A stretch of 27,046 nt of DNA, taken from assembly GCA_964393605.1 (NCBI GenBank), contig CAYMUL010000042.1:1-27046 (forward strand). The letters are read 5' to 3'. Within the stretch, counting starts at the first letter, position 1; each line of letters opens with the position of its first letter. The stretch is from CAYMUL01 sp964393605. Lineage in GTDB: Bacteria > Bacteroidota > Ignavibacteria > Ignavibacteriales > Ignavibacteriaceae. Position numbers and translations under genes: made by a program. This document shows positions 18,014-26,731 of the stretch, one piece after another. Below the pieces are notes generated by a model that saw only the letters and a program-made list of their open reading frames with translations, ran no database searches and was not told the DNA's origin.

Positions 18014-21000
18014 ATGGGATTTTCATCGCATTCTACCAAAGTCAATAAAGAACTTTGGTTTGATGCTCTGTTTGAATTCTACTCCGAACTCAATTCTCTT
18101 TCTAATTCATTTTCTTTGAAAGAAAATTTTGAGGAGGAATTCAACCCGACTGAAACTTCCTCTTTACTTTTTTCAAATTCTGTTCTGGCAGACACAACGG
18201 AAAAAGCAAAAATTGAGGACTCACTTTTTATTTCCGATACTTCAACTACTATTCTCGATACGACAACTACTATTCACGATACTGTCGTTGTAGATTCTTT
18301 AGCACTCGATTCAACCGCACGGCTTGCTCAATTCAAATATCAACGAGAGGATAAACCTTACATCTCATTTTACACAGGCAAGCAGAGTAAATTTTTCCTT
18401 CAAAATCTTCAGAAAAAAAGAACGATAACTATCGACTCGACCGGAAAGTATGTTGAGATAACAGAACGCATCGGCGATAAAGATGTTAAACTTCCTATTC
18501 GCATTACACTTATAGATTATCTCAACCTAAAACTTGCAACTCGAGAACAAGAACTTTGGGATGAACTCGGTTATAAATATGAATTGAAGGAATCAGATCG
18601 TGATTTGGGAAAGCTGATAAAAGATTTTACAGATTTTGAAATTCCTCTGCCGAGTGTCGGTGTTCTTAGCATATTCGGAGCTCCGAAAATCAGTTTGCGT
18701 ATCAGCGGCGCAGTTGATATTCACGGTGCATGGCGAAACGAGACCACCGAAGGTATTACTGCATCGCGACTTGGAAATACGCGCAATGAACCTGACTTCA
18801 GGCAGCAAGTACAAATTAATGTTAACGGTACTATTGGCGATAAACTCCAGATCAACGCCGACTGGAACACCGAACGAACTTTTGAATATGAAAACCAATT
18901 AAAATTAAAATACACAGGATATGAAGATGAAATTGTGCAAAGCGTTGAAGCCGGAAACGTTTCTCTTCAAACTTCTTCTCTCGTCGGCGGTGGTGAAGCT
19001 CTTTTCGGTGTGAAGGCGAGTTTTAAAATGGGTCCGTTTAGTTTAACTACTATTGCCAGTCAGAAAAAAGGGGAAGTGAAGGAGAAAAGTATTACAAGTG
19101 GAGCTACTACCCAACCTTTCGTTTTTTCCGCACATAATTATTCTAAAGGACACTATTTCCTTGATGAAGTCTATGCCGATACGAGTGCTGACTTAAATCT
19201 CTTCAATAAATATTTTGGAAATGCTACTCCGGAAATTATTCAAAGATATCGTATAAAGGATATTGAAGTTTGGAAATCGGTTAACCTAATTTTAAAAGAC
19301 CCAAATGAGAGAAATGTAAATGCATTTATTGATTTGCCTATACGCAGCGAATCTGAAGTTTATCCTGATTCCTTTAGTACGGACAATGTGCAGGAAGTTC
19401 CCGGAAGTATTGCCAAAGGTAGATTTATTCGTTTGACACAGGATGTAGATTATATTTTACATCCCGAAACGGGTTTCATCACATTTAAAACTACGCCACA
19501 AGATATTGATATGATCGCAGTTGCATATCGCGTAGAGAATACTTTAACAGGTCCTGAGGACGATCAGTTTTATGGAAATTTTTTGAGTCAAGCAGGATCA
19601 GATACATCTCAGAGATTAGTATTAAAATTAATTAAGCCATCTACGCTTCAACCTAAATATAAAAAAGCGTGGAATTTGGTGTTAAAAAATATTTACGCTA
19701 TCGGCGGAAAAAATATTAAAAAAACAGATTTCAAATTTTATGTTAAAAGAGTAATTGTGGGGCAAGATTCAATTGTTCAAATCGGGAGTGTTCAATTAAA
19801 TAATGCATTCGGATTAGATTATTTAGATAAAAGCGATGGACCGTATCCTGACGGTGAATTCGATTTCAAACCCGGTACAACTATTTTTCCAGAATCAGGT
19901 GAAATTATTTTTCCTGTACTACAACCGTTCGGTAGAAATCTTCCAAAGTCTTTACCTGGCTATGATACACTCAGGTTTGATGCAATGTACGATACGACTG
20001 AAATTTATGCACAACAAAATATTAAGAATCTCTGGGTGATGACAGGAATTTATTCAGGGGAAGCATCTGCAACTTACTCACTCGGATTCAATATCGTTGA
20101 AAATTCTGTGAAGGTTTCACTCAACGGGCGCGAACTAACCGCAGGTGCAGATTATTCGGTAGATTATAATATCGGACAACTAACAATAAGGAACGACGCG
20201 GCTTTAGCTCCGGGCGCAAACTTAAAAATTTCTTATGAAGAAAATGATCTTTTCCAACTCGCTTCTAAAACTCTTTTCGGTGCGCGAGGTATTTATGATT
20301 TTTCCCGAGATACAAAACTCGGTTTCACTGCGCTTACTCTTTCACAACAAACCTTGAGCGACAAAGTTAGAATCGGCGAAGAACCGCTGAGCAACTCGAT
20401 TTACGGAATCGATTTCTCTACTCAAAGCGATCTCCCCTTTTTAACTAAAGCGATTGACTACATCAGTTCAACCCGTGATATGTCCAATTTTACATTGCGC
20501 GGCGATTTTGCATACATGAGTCCCGACCCAAATACAAAGAAGAGTACAGTTGCTTCCGATGCGGGACAAAGCATCGCCTACATAGATGATTTCGAAGGTG
20601 CGAAAAGAATTATACCTGTTGGCATTGGTTACACTACATGGAAAGATTTAAGCGTTCCGCAGAAAACGGGAATCGCCGCTATTGACACGCTTTCAAACAA
20701 TCTTTTAAAAATGGATTTTAAAGGAAAAAGTTTTTGGTTTAACGTTCTCCCTTCGAACGTGAACGTCAATTCTATTTGGCCCGATAAAAAAGTTGCACGA
20801 GGCGATGAACAAGTTACTGTGCTCGATTATGTTTTCTTACCCGATACTCCCGGCACATTCAATTATTTTCCCAAACTTTCCAATCCGCAAAATATGTGGG
20901 GTGGAATGATGAAAATACTTTCTTCAACTGCAAGTGATTTAGTGAAAGAAAATATTGAGTTCATCGAGTTTTGGGCGAACATTCAAGATGCACCGCCGAA

Positions 21001-24000
21001 TGCAAAAATATATCTCGACATTGGAAAGATTAGCGAAGACGTTATTCCTGATAATAAGTTGGATACCGAAGATAAAAATTTTAACGACCTCATTGATGAA
21101 GGAGAAGATAACGGACTTGACGGCTTGACCGATGATCAGGAGAGAACTACTTACGGCAGTACCGCAGGAGATCCGAGCGGCGATAATTTTAATTTAGTAC
21201 TCTCCGGACAGTACAATAAATATAATTATTTTAACGTCAACGGTACACAAGGTAATGCTGCACTCACCGATGTCGGAAGATTTCCCGACACTGAAGACTT
21301 AAACCGCAACGGTTCGCTCGATCAGGTGAATAGCTTTTATCGTTACGAAATTCCGCTTGATACATTGGCACTCAATAATCCATATATTGCCGGCGGAGGA
21401 AATAATTATGGTTGGTATCTCTATCGAATTCCTTTAAAAGATTTTAAAGAAGAATTTGGCAACCCAAGTTTCAGCGTCGTTGAATTTATTAGATTATTCG
21501 TAGCTGGTACAGCAGATGAATTACATATTCGAATGACCGAGTTCAACCTTGTCGGAAGCCAATGGCAAAGAGAAAATTTACAGGATAGTCTTCTTTCTGT
21601 TTCTGTTGTGAACATTGAGGACAATCCCGAATATTCAAGTCCTTCCGGCGTTCAAAGAGAAAGAGATAGAACAAGACCTGATCAGGACATTTTACGCAAC
21701 GAGCAATCATTAAATCTTATTGTACGTGAACTTCCCGATGGCGAATCGCGACAGGCAGTAAAATATCTTTATCGCCCGCTCGATGTTTTTAATTATAAAG
21801 AAATGAAGTTGTTTGTTCATGGACAAACTAACGATAGTCTCGGCTCTCTTTCTTATTTTGTCGATGAGAATAATTATAGTGCCGATTTCTTCTTCCGTTT
21901 CGGTTCGGACTCAAATAACTTTTATGAATATAGGCAACCGATAAAATCCGATTGGCATGAGATATCAATTTTATTTTCAACGATCACGGCAATCAAACAG
22001 ACACGCGATTCTGCAAATATGATTTTCAGAATTCCCGTTGAAGGCAAACCCGGGCATTATTATGCGGTGAAAGGAAATCCTTCTTTGACAGGCATAAAAT
22101 TTTTGAGTGTCGGAGTGTACAATACAAACAACCCTAATCTCATCGGAACAATTTCGGGAGATGTGTGGGTGAACGAACTGCGTGTTATCGGCGCGGATGA
22201 TACACCGGGTTGGGCTTATAGCGTTTCCTCCAGCATTAAGTTCGCCGATTTGATGACCGTTAACGTGAACTATGCTCAAACAGATCCTTACTTCCATCGG
22301 CTTTCCGAACGGTTCGGCTCGCGTATCGAATCTCGCAATTGGAGTCTATCAACAGATCTTGACGTTATCAAACTTATGCCTTTTAATATGCCGGGCAGTT
22401 CACTCCGTGTAAATTATTCACACTCTGAAAATATTGGTAAGCCGCTCTTCCTTCCCGGTACAGATATTAAAGTTTCGGAAGCAAAAGAATTGTTGAGGGA
22501 AAAATTAAGCGATTCCCTCTCTACAGATGAAGCTACGAGAGTTGCCGATCAACTTGAAACTGATGCACAAACGATGAATGTATCGGATACATGGTCTTTG
22601 TCTCAAATAAAGTTGAGAATTCCCGTTAACTACTGGTTAATTGAAGACACGTTTAACAGTTTAACTTTTGGATTTAATTACAACACCTCCTTTTCCCGAA
22701 ACCCCACAACGTTAAGCAGCACAAATTGGATATGGAATGCAAATGTGAATTACAACATTGCAATCAGTCCGGAGTACAATTTTTATCCGGCTGAAATTCC
22801 TTTGCTTGGTTCTCTGATAACAATATTTACAGATTACAGAAATGCAAAATTTTATTACACGCCGCAAACTTTCAGTTGGAATATTAACGCAAAACGTTCG
22901 CGAAGTATCAATGCAATACGCCCGATTGGAAATACCGTTTCGGAGCCGGTAATATCAAGAGATTTTACGGCAACTCGCGGTTTAAGTTTTTCCTGGAAGA
23001 TGACCGAGAATGCTTTCCTTAATGTTACTACCGCTTATAGTTTTGATATTGGTTCAAGTTTGTCATATCTCGAAGTTGATGAATTTCAAAATCAAAGACC
23101 GAGCAGTAGAATTTGGAAAGAAATTTTAACCGGAGAATCATTTGGTAAAGATGTGAGTTATCAACAAACTGTCGATGTGAAAACATCACCGCGCATTCCG
23201 ACGATTTGGGATTTGAATCGCTTCTTTACACTCACTGCAGGTTATAATGTTCGTTATCAGTGGCAAAGTGATTTGCGCCAGGCTTCGCTCGGAAGAGGCG
23301 CTGGTTCGGTGAACAAGAGTACGCTCGGCATTACTCTTCGCCTGAAAACTCTAACCGCACCTTTATTCGCGGAAGATGAAGCACCGAAAACTCCGGTTAT
23401 TGAACAACCGAAACGAGGTAGAGAAAGAAATTTTGAAGAAGAAAAGAACGGTGAACAAAAAAGAGAAGAGGAGATAATCTCCGACACAAGTAAAACGCTA
23501 ATTGATAACGATACCACAGATATAGTCGTGCAAAAGCCCTCGGCACTTTTGAACTTGTTGATGACACTTAAGTCTGTTTCAAAATTTTTATTCTTTGATT
23601 ATGAAACGATCAATTTAAGTTTTTCAAACGATAATAATCTTTCATCAAGCGGAATTTATGGAGAAGGAAGCGGGCTCTATAATTTTTGGGGAATAAAAAC
23701 AAACATCGATAATGGACCTTCGCGATTATTCATGCTCGGTTTAACAAAAGATGCCGGACCGCGCGCCCGCAACGGAAATCTTAGCGATAACTATTCGCAG
23801 CGCAACTCTCTCGATATGAGAACTTCACGTCCGCTTTGGGAGGGTGCAAAAATTGATCTGAATTGGAAAGTCGGTTGGTCTGTTAATAAAAGTACTTCGC
23901 TGCAATCGGATAGTTTAGGAAATATTTCAATTACAAATATCACCTCAACCGGAACAATCAACAGATCATTTTTAACTTTGCCGCCGACATTCATCTTTTC

Positions 24001-24784
24001 ATTTTTCAAAAGCGGAATTAAAACCGTAAATGAACTTTACGATCCATCCGCAAAAAATTTATCTGAAGCATTCCTTCAAGGATTTGAAAGTATGCCATGG
24101 CTTTCAAAACTTGGATTCTTAAAAGATGTTGCAAAATATATTCCGCGCCCTAATTGGAGGCTTTCATGGAGCGGACTTGAGAAATATTCTATATTTCAAA
24201 GTTTTGCAAAGAGTGCATCGCTCGATCATTCATATACTTCAGAATACACTGAAGGATGGAAGATTGATCCCGATGGTAAACAAGTTATTCAAACGCAAAA
24301 AATTAGTTACGCATTCTCACCACTTATCGGTTTGAATTTAACTTTTACAACTTTGTGGGATGGCAACCTCGGTGGCAACATAAAATATTCTGTACGAAAT
24401 AATTATGATCTCGGATTGACAACGAAAAACATAACAGAATCATTTTCCCGCGATATTGGTGTTTCGCTCAATTATTCAAAAAGCGGATTTGAAATTCCAC
24501 TCTTCGGGGTTTCATTAAAGAATGATATCGAATTCAGTTTCAGTTATACGAACACAAAAAATTCCACAGTAATTTTTGACATGGAAAAATTCACCGAAGA
24601 CGGAACTCCTCAAGACGGAACGACAAGAACTTCACTCGAACCTCGAGTGAAATATGTCATCAGTCAAAAAGTAACGCTATCGCTCTTTTACAAACGATCA
24701 TCGATTGCGCCGGAAGGAGCCGCGAGAATTTCTCCTTCAACCACAAACGAAGCGGGTCTCGATGTCCGTATCACAATTCAGTAA
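18014..24784 (+). CDS. sprA: SprA/Sov, type IX secretion outer-membrane translocon
   Basis: This is a 2256-residue outer-membrane protein of the SprA family (Flavobacterium SprA is about 2400). In the T9SS it forms the very large barrel through which cargo crosses the outer membrane. Typical blocks are FGAPKISLRISGAVDIHG, FRQQVQINVNGTIGDKLQIN, ADWNTERTFEYENQLKL, DEIVQSVEAGNVSL, FGVKASFKMGPFSLTTIAS, AYIDDFEGAKR (near 858) and the repeated barrel strands to the C-terminus. Acidic loops near residues 1013-1040 (DNKLDTEDKNFNDLIDEGED) and 1093-1106 (DLNRNGSLDQ) look calcium-binding. A highly charged insert (about 1790-1850, RGRERNFEEEKNGEQKREEE) interrupts the barrel part. The N-terminal 40-100 region is Thr/Asp-rich. 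Starting at ATG 18014 the protein lacks a signal peptide; one is encoded just upstream in frame. No other T9SS component lies in the window. Confidence 0.95.
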   Translation: MGFSSHSTKVNKELWFDALFEFYSELNSLSNSFSLKENFEEEFNPTETSSLLFSNSVLADTTEKAKIEDSLFISDTSTTILDTTTTIHDTVVVDSLALDSTARLAQFKYQREDKPYISFYTGKQSKFFLQNLQKKRTITIDSTGKYVEITERIGDKDVKLPIRITLIDYLNLKLATREQELWDELGYKYELKESDRDLGKLIKDFTDFEIPLPSVGVLSIFGAPKISLRISGAVDIHGAWRNETTEGITASRLGNTRNEPDFRQQVQINVNGTIGDKLQINADWNTERTFEYENQLKLKYTGYEDEIVQSVEAGNVSLQTSSLVGGGEALFGVKASFKMGPFSLTTIASQKKGEVKEKSITSGATTQPFVFSAHNYSKGHYFLDEVYADTSADLNLFNKYFGNATPEIIQRYRIKDIEVWKSVNLILKDPNERNVNAFIDLPIRSESEVYPDSFSTDNVQEVPGSIAKGRFIRLTQDVDYILHPETGFITFKTTPQDIDMIAVAYRVENTLTGPEDDQFYGNFLSQAGSDTSQRLVLKLIKPSTLQPKYKKAWNLVLKNIYAIGGKNIKKTDFKFYVKRVIVGQDSIVQIGSVQLNNAFGLDYLDKSDGPYPDGEFDFKPGTTIFPESGEIIFPVLQPFGRNLPKSLPGYDTLRFDAMYDTTEIYAQQNIKNLWVMTGIYSGEASATYSLGFNIVENSVKVSLNGRELTAGADYSVDYNIGQLTIRNDAALAPGANLKISYEENDLFQLASKTLFGARGIYDFSRDTKLGFTALTLSQQTLSDKVRIGEEPLSNSIYGIDFSTQSDLPFLTKAIDYISSTRDMSNFTLRGDFAYMSPDPNTKKSTVASDAGQSIAYIDDFEGAKRIIPVGIGYTTWKDLSVPQKTGIAAIDTLSNNLLKMDFKGKSFWFNVLPSNVNVNSIWPDKKVARGDEQVTVLDYVFLPDTPGTFNYFPKLSNPQNMWGGMMKILSSTASDLVKENIEFIEFWANIQDAPPNAKIYLDIGKISEDVIPDNKLDTEDKNFNDLIDEGEDNGLDGLTDDQERTTYGSTAGDPSGDNFNLVLSGQYNKYNYFNVNGTQGNAALTDVGRFPDTEDLNRNGSLDQVNSFYRYEIPLDTLALNNPYIAGGGNNYGWYLYRIPLKDFKEEFGNPSFSVVEFIRLFVAGTADELHIRMTEFNLVGSQWQRENLQDSLLSVSVVNIEDNPEYSSPSGVQRERDRTRPDQDILRNEQSLNLIVRELPDGESRQAVKYLYRPLDVFNYKEMKLFVHGQTNDSLGSLSYFVDENNYSADFFFRFGSDSNNFYEYRQPIKSDWHEISILFSTITAIKQTRDSANMIFRIPVEGKPGHYYAVKGNPSLTGIKFLSVGVYNTNNPNLIGTISGDVWVNELRVIGADDTPGWAYSVSSSIKFADLMTVNVNYAQTDPYFHRLSERFGSRIESRNWSLSTDLDVIKLMPFNMPGSSLRVNYSHSENIGKPLFLPGTDIKVSEAKELLREKLSDSLSTDEATRVADQLETDAQTMNVSDTWSLSQIKLRIPVNYWLIEDTFNSLTFGFNYNTSFSRNPTTLSSTNWIWNANVNYNIAISPEYNFYPAEIPLLGSLITIFTDYRNAKFYYTPQTFSWNINAKRSRSINAIRPIGNTVSEPVISRDFTATRGLSFSWKMTENAFLNVTTAYSFDIGSSLSYLEVDEFQNQRPSSRIWKEILTGESFGKDVSYQQTVDVKTSPRIPTIWDLNRFFTLTAGYNVRYQWQSDLRQASLGRGAGSVNKSTLGITLRLKTLTAPLFAEDEAPKTPVIEQPKRGRERNFEEEKNGEQKREEEIISDTSKTLIDNDTTDIVVQKPSALLNLLMTLKSVSKFLFFDYETINLSFSNDNNLSSSGIYGEGSGLYNFWGIKTNIDNGPSRLFMLGLTKDAGPRARNGNLSDNYSQRNSLDMRTSRPLWEGAKIDLNWKVGWSVNKSTSLQSDSLGNISITNITSTGTINRSFLTLPPTFIFSFFKSGIKTVNELYDPSAKNLSEAFLQGFESMPWLSKLGFLKDVAKYIPRPNWRLSWSGLEKYSIFQSFAKSASLDHSYTSEYTEGWKIDPDGKQVIQTQKISYAFSPLIGLNLTFTTLWDGNLGGNIKYSVRNNYDLGLTTKNITESFSRDIGVSLNYSKSGFEIPLFGVSLKNDIEFSFSYTNTKNSTVIFDMEKFTEDGTPQDGTTRTSLEPRVKYVISQKVTLSLFYKRSSIAPEGAARISPSTTNEAGLDVRITIQ

Positions 24785-25685
24785 TAAAAAATTTTGCTTC
24801 GTCGGTTAAAATTAAATCTGCATGTAATGCGATTTTTTTCGACAAATCTTTTTTCGTGTTCATTGTAAAAAGACAAACTTTTATACCAAGATTTTGATAG
24901 TGCAAAATCAACTTCAAGTTTGTCAATTCATGCGGAACACAAATCCATCCCTTCGATTCGGAAATAATCTTTAACAACTCTCCCGTTAAATGCGGATACA
25001 CAAAATGCTCATGATCAAAACCGGGAGTAGGTTTGTTCTCCGCAACATCATTGTATTTGTTAAAGTAAAATTGAACTCGTTTCAAATCCTGATTAAAATA
25101 TTGCAAAAAAGATTTTAAGAATTTGAAAATAATTTTTTTGGTAAAGAATTTATAAATCCCTTTCGGAGAGATGTGACTAAAGCAAAGCGGAAGTGTTATC
25201 TCGATTTGATGAATTCTAAACAAAACTTCCGGAAGCCAAGAAATGATTACAGATTTCTTGAGTAGCCGATTCTCTTTCAGCATGTTCACAATTTCTTTTT
25301 CAAAACCGGATTCTTTTACGTCGATGCAAATCAATTTTAGAGAATCACAATTTGCAACCTGTTTGCAAAATTCCGCAAAAGTTAAAATGAACGAGTCGTT
25401 ATAATTTTTGTGCGGAATTTTTTTGAGTTCGGCGAGAGATAAATCGCAAATAAACAAATTATTGTCGAAGAGTTTTATCAGATGAGGATCGTGATGAATA
25501 ACGATTTGACGATCGGCGGTAATTCGTAAATCAAATTCAATTGCATGAATTTTTTCTTCGATTACTTTTGTCAATGCATTACCTGAAGCATCCGGAAATC
25601 CAAGCCCGCGCATTCGATGAAGTATTAATTTTTTGTAAAAATTTCTTTCTTGGTTTTCACCGCTTAATTTTGTTACTTGAAACAT
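24771..25685 (-). CDS. Glycerophosphodiester phosphodiesterase family protein
   Basis: This 304-residue protein of the GDPD/TIM-barrel family hydrolyses glycerophosphodiesters to an alcohol and glycerol-3-phosphate. H23/R24 (ILHRMRGLGF), E50 and D52 (AIEFDLRITADRQ) and H65/D66 (IVIHHDPHL) are the active-site positions; the middle contains ICIDVKES and the end FTMNTKKD and ADLILTDEA, as in the family. The usual PEN segment after the first histidine reads PDASGNAL, so it is altered. There is no signal peptide, so it is probably cytoplasmic. It is the only minus-strand gene; its stop overlaps the sprA stop region by 14 bp, and it starts 34 bp from the divergent hydrolase. Confidence 0.85.
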   Translation of the reverse strand: MFQVTKLSGENQERNFYKKLILHRMRGLGFPDASGNALTKVIEEKIHAIEFDLRITADRQIVIHHDPHLIKLFDNNLFICDLSLAELKKIPHKNYNDSFILTFAEFCKQVANCDSLKLICIDVKESGFEKEIVNMLKENRLLKKSVIISWLPEVLFRIHQIEITLPLCFSHISPKGIYKFFTKKIIFKFLKSFLQYFNQDLKRVQFYFNKYNDVAENKPTPGFDHEHFVYPHLTGELLKIISESKGWICVPHELTNLKLILHYQNLGIKVCLFTMNTKKDLSKKIALHADLILTDEAKFFITEL

Positions 25686-25719
25686 AGATGATATTTAATC
25701 TGATTATTTTTTATTTAGT

Positions 25720-26658
25720 ATGTACTTAAATCTCCCGCTGATACCGGAATTCGTTCAAGATTTTCTCTTCAGTTTTTATACTTTATTTATAATTCTTTAT
25801 TTGCTTCTGCAAATTTATCATTATTACATCGTAAGAAAATCGCGCGACCTTCTAAAAAATTTTTCTTTTGACGGTGAAACCAACCAATTCGATGAAACGA
25901 AACCAAAGTTATTTTTTGGTAAGGATAAATCGCCTTTCGGAGTGCTAATGTTGCACGGATTTTCGGCGTCAACTCTCGAGTTTAGAGAGTTAGTGAAAGA
26001 TTTGGAAGTGAATGAAATTCCGTTCTACAATCCCACCATCTCCGGCTTCGGAATCGGTGATTTGCATTTGCTTCGTTCGGTGAAAGCTTCCGATTGGATT
26101 CGCGATGCAATTAACGGTTACGAACTGCTAAACGAACGTTGTGAAAAAATTATTATCGTCGGACATTCAATGGGTGCGGCACTTGCATGCATCGTTGCTC
26201 AGCGCAAACCGGTAGAGAAGTTGATTTTAACTTCTCCATATTTATTTGAAAAGAAGAAACATACTATTATCAAATCCATTTTACTAACTCCTTTTTTATC
26301 CTCGATTTTTATCTTCTTCAAACCGATTGTAAAAAAATCTTCTAACAAAATTAAAAATTATCCGGAGAAGAGATTTGTTAATTCATGTGTACCTACTAAC
26401 GCAATTCGCTGTTTGTGGGAATTACAAACTTTCGTCGATTTTGGAAAAATTTCTACAAAAGAATTTCATTTATTATTGGGCGGGAATGACAGAACTATTG
26501 AAAACGAATCGATGATTTCAAGAATTAAAAAATCATTTCCGAAATTTTCGTTAGAGTTTTACAATCATAGCGGACATAATCTGTTGGAGGAAAGCGAGAA
26601 AGTGGAAGTAAAGAATTCTATTCTCCAAAAAATTTTGAGTTCTGAAAGTAAAATTTAA
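25720..26658 (+). CDS. Membrane-anchored alpha/beta hydrolase (carboxylesterase or monoacylglycerol-lipase-like)
   Basis: This 312-residue protein has an N-terminal transmembrane segment (about 13-34, hydrophobic LFIILYLLLQIYHYYIV) and an alpha/beta hydrolase fold. Oxyanion-region motif is LMLHGFSAS (77-84), nucleophile S150 in VGHSMGAAL, acid D257 in LLLGGNDRT and H286 in YNHSGHNLLEE, giving a full catalytic triad. The sequence resembles Est30-type carboxylesterases and monoacylglycerol lipases; the substrate is unknown. It diverges from the phosphodiesterase with 34 bp between, too short for two full separate promoters without overlap. Both may act on lipids or lipid-derived esters, but that is inference from neighbourhood. 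Confidence 0.85.
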   Translation: MYLNLPLIPEFVQDFLFSFYTLFIILYLLLQIYHYYIVRKSRDLLKNFSFDGETNQFDETKPKLFFGKDKSPFGVLMLHGFSASTLEFRELVKDLEVNEIPFYNPTISGFGIGDLHLLRSVKASDWIRDAINGYELLNERCEKIIIVGHSMGAALACIVAQRKPVEKLILTSPYLFEKKKHTIIKSILLTPFLSSIFIFFKPIVKKSSNKIKNYPEKRFVNSCVPTNAIRCLWELQTFVDFGKISTKEFHLLLGGNDRTIENESMISRIKKSFPKFSLEFYNHSGHNLLEESEKVEVKNSILQKILSSESKI

Positions 26659-26680
26659 TTCAAGCACAAAAAATCTTCTG

Positions 26681-26711
26681 TTGTCTCAAGTAGTCTGTGG
26701 TATTATATTTG
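26681..26711 (+). promoter_or_regulatory. Promoter-like sequence in front of the tRNA-like repeat array
   Basis: TTGTCT (26681-26686) and TATATT (26704-26709) are 17 bp apart, as in a sigma-70 promoter. The same bases also read as TTG, 20 bp, TATATTTG (26704-26711), the Bacteroidota-type promoter. Transcription would begin near 26717-26720, about 12-15 bases before the first repeat unit, which is where a tRNA promoter usually sits. No other gene lies between, so it should serve the array. Confidence 0.55.
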
Positions 26712-26731
26712 TGCCGCAATTTAAAAAATAA

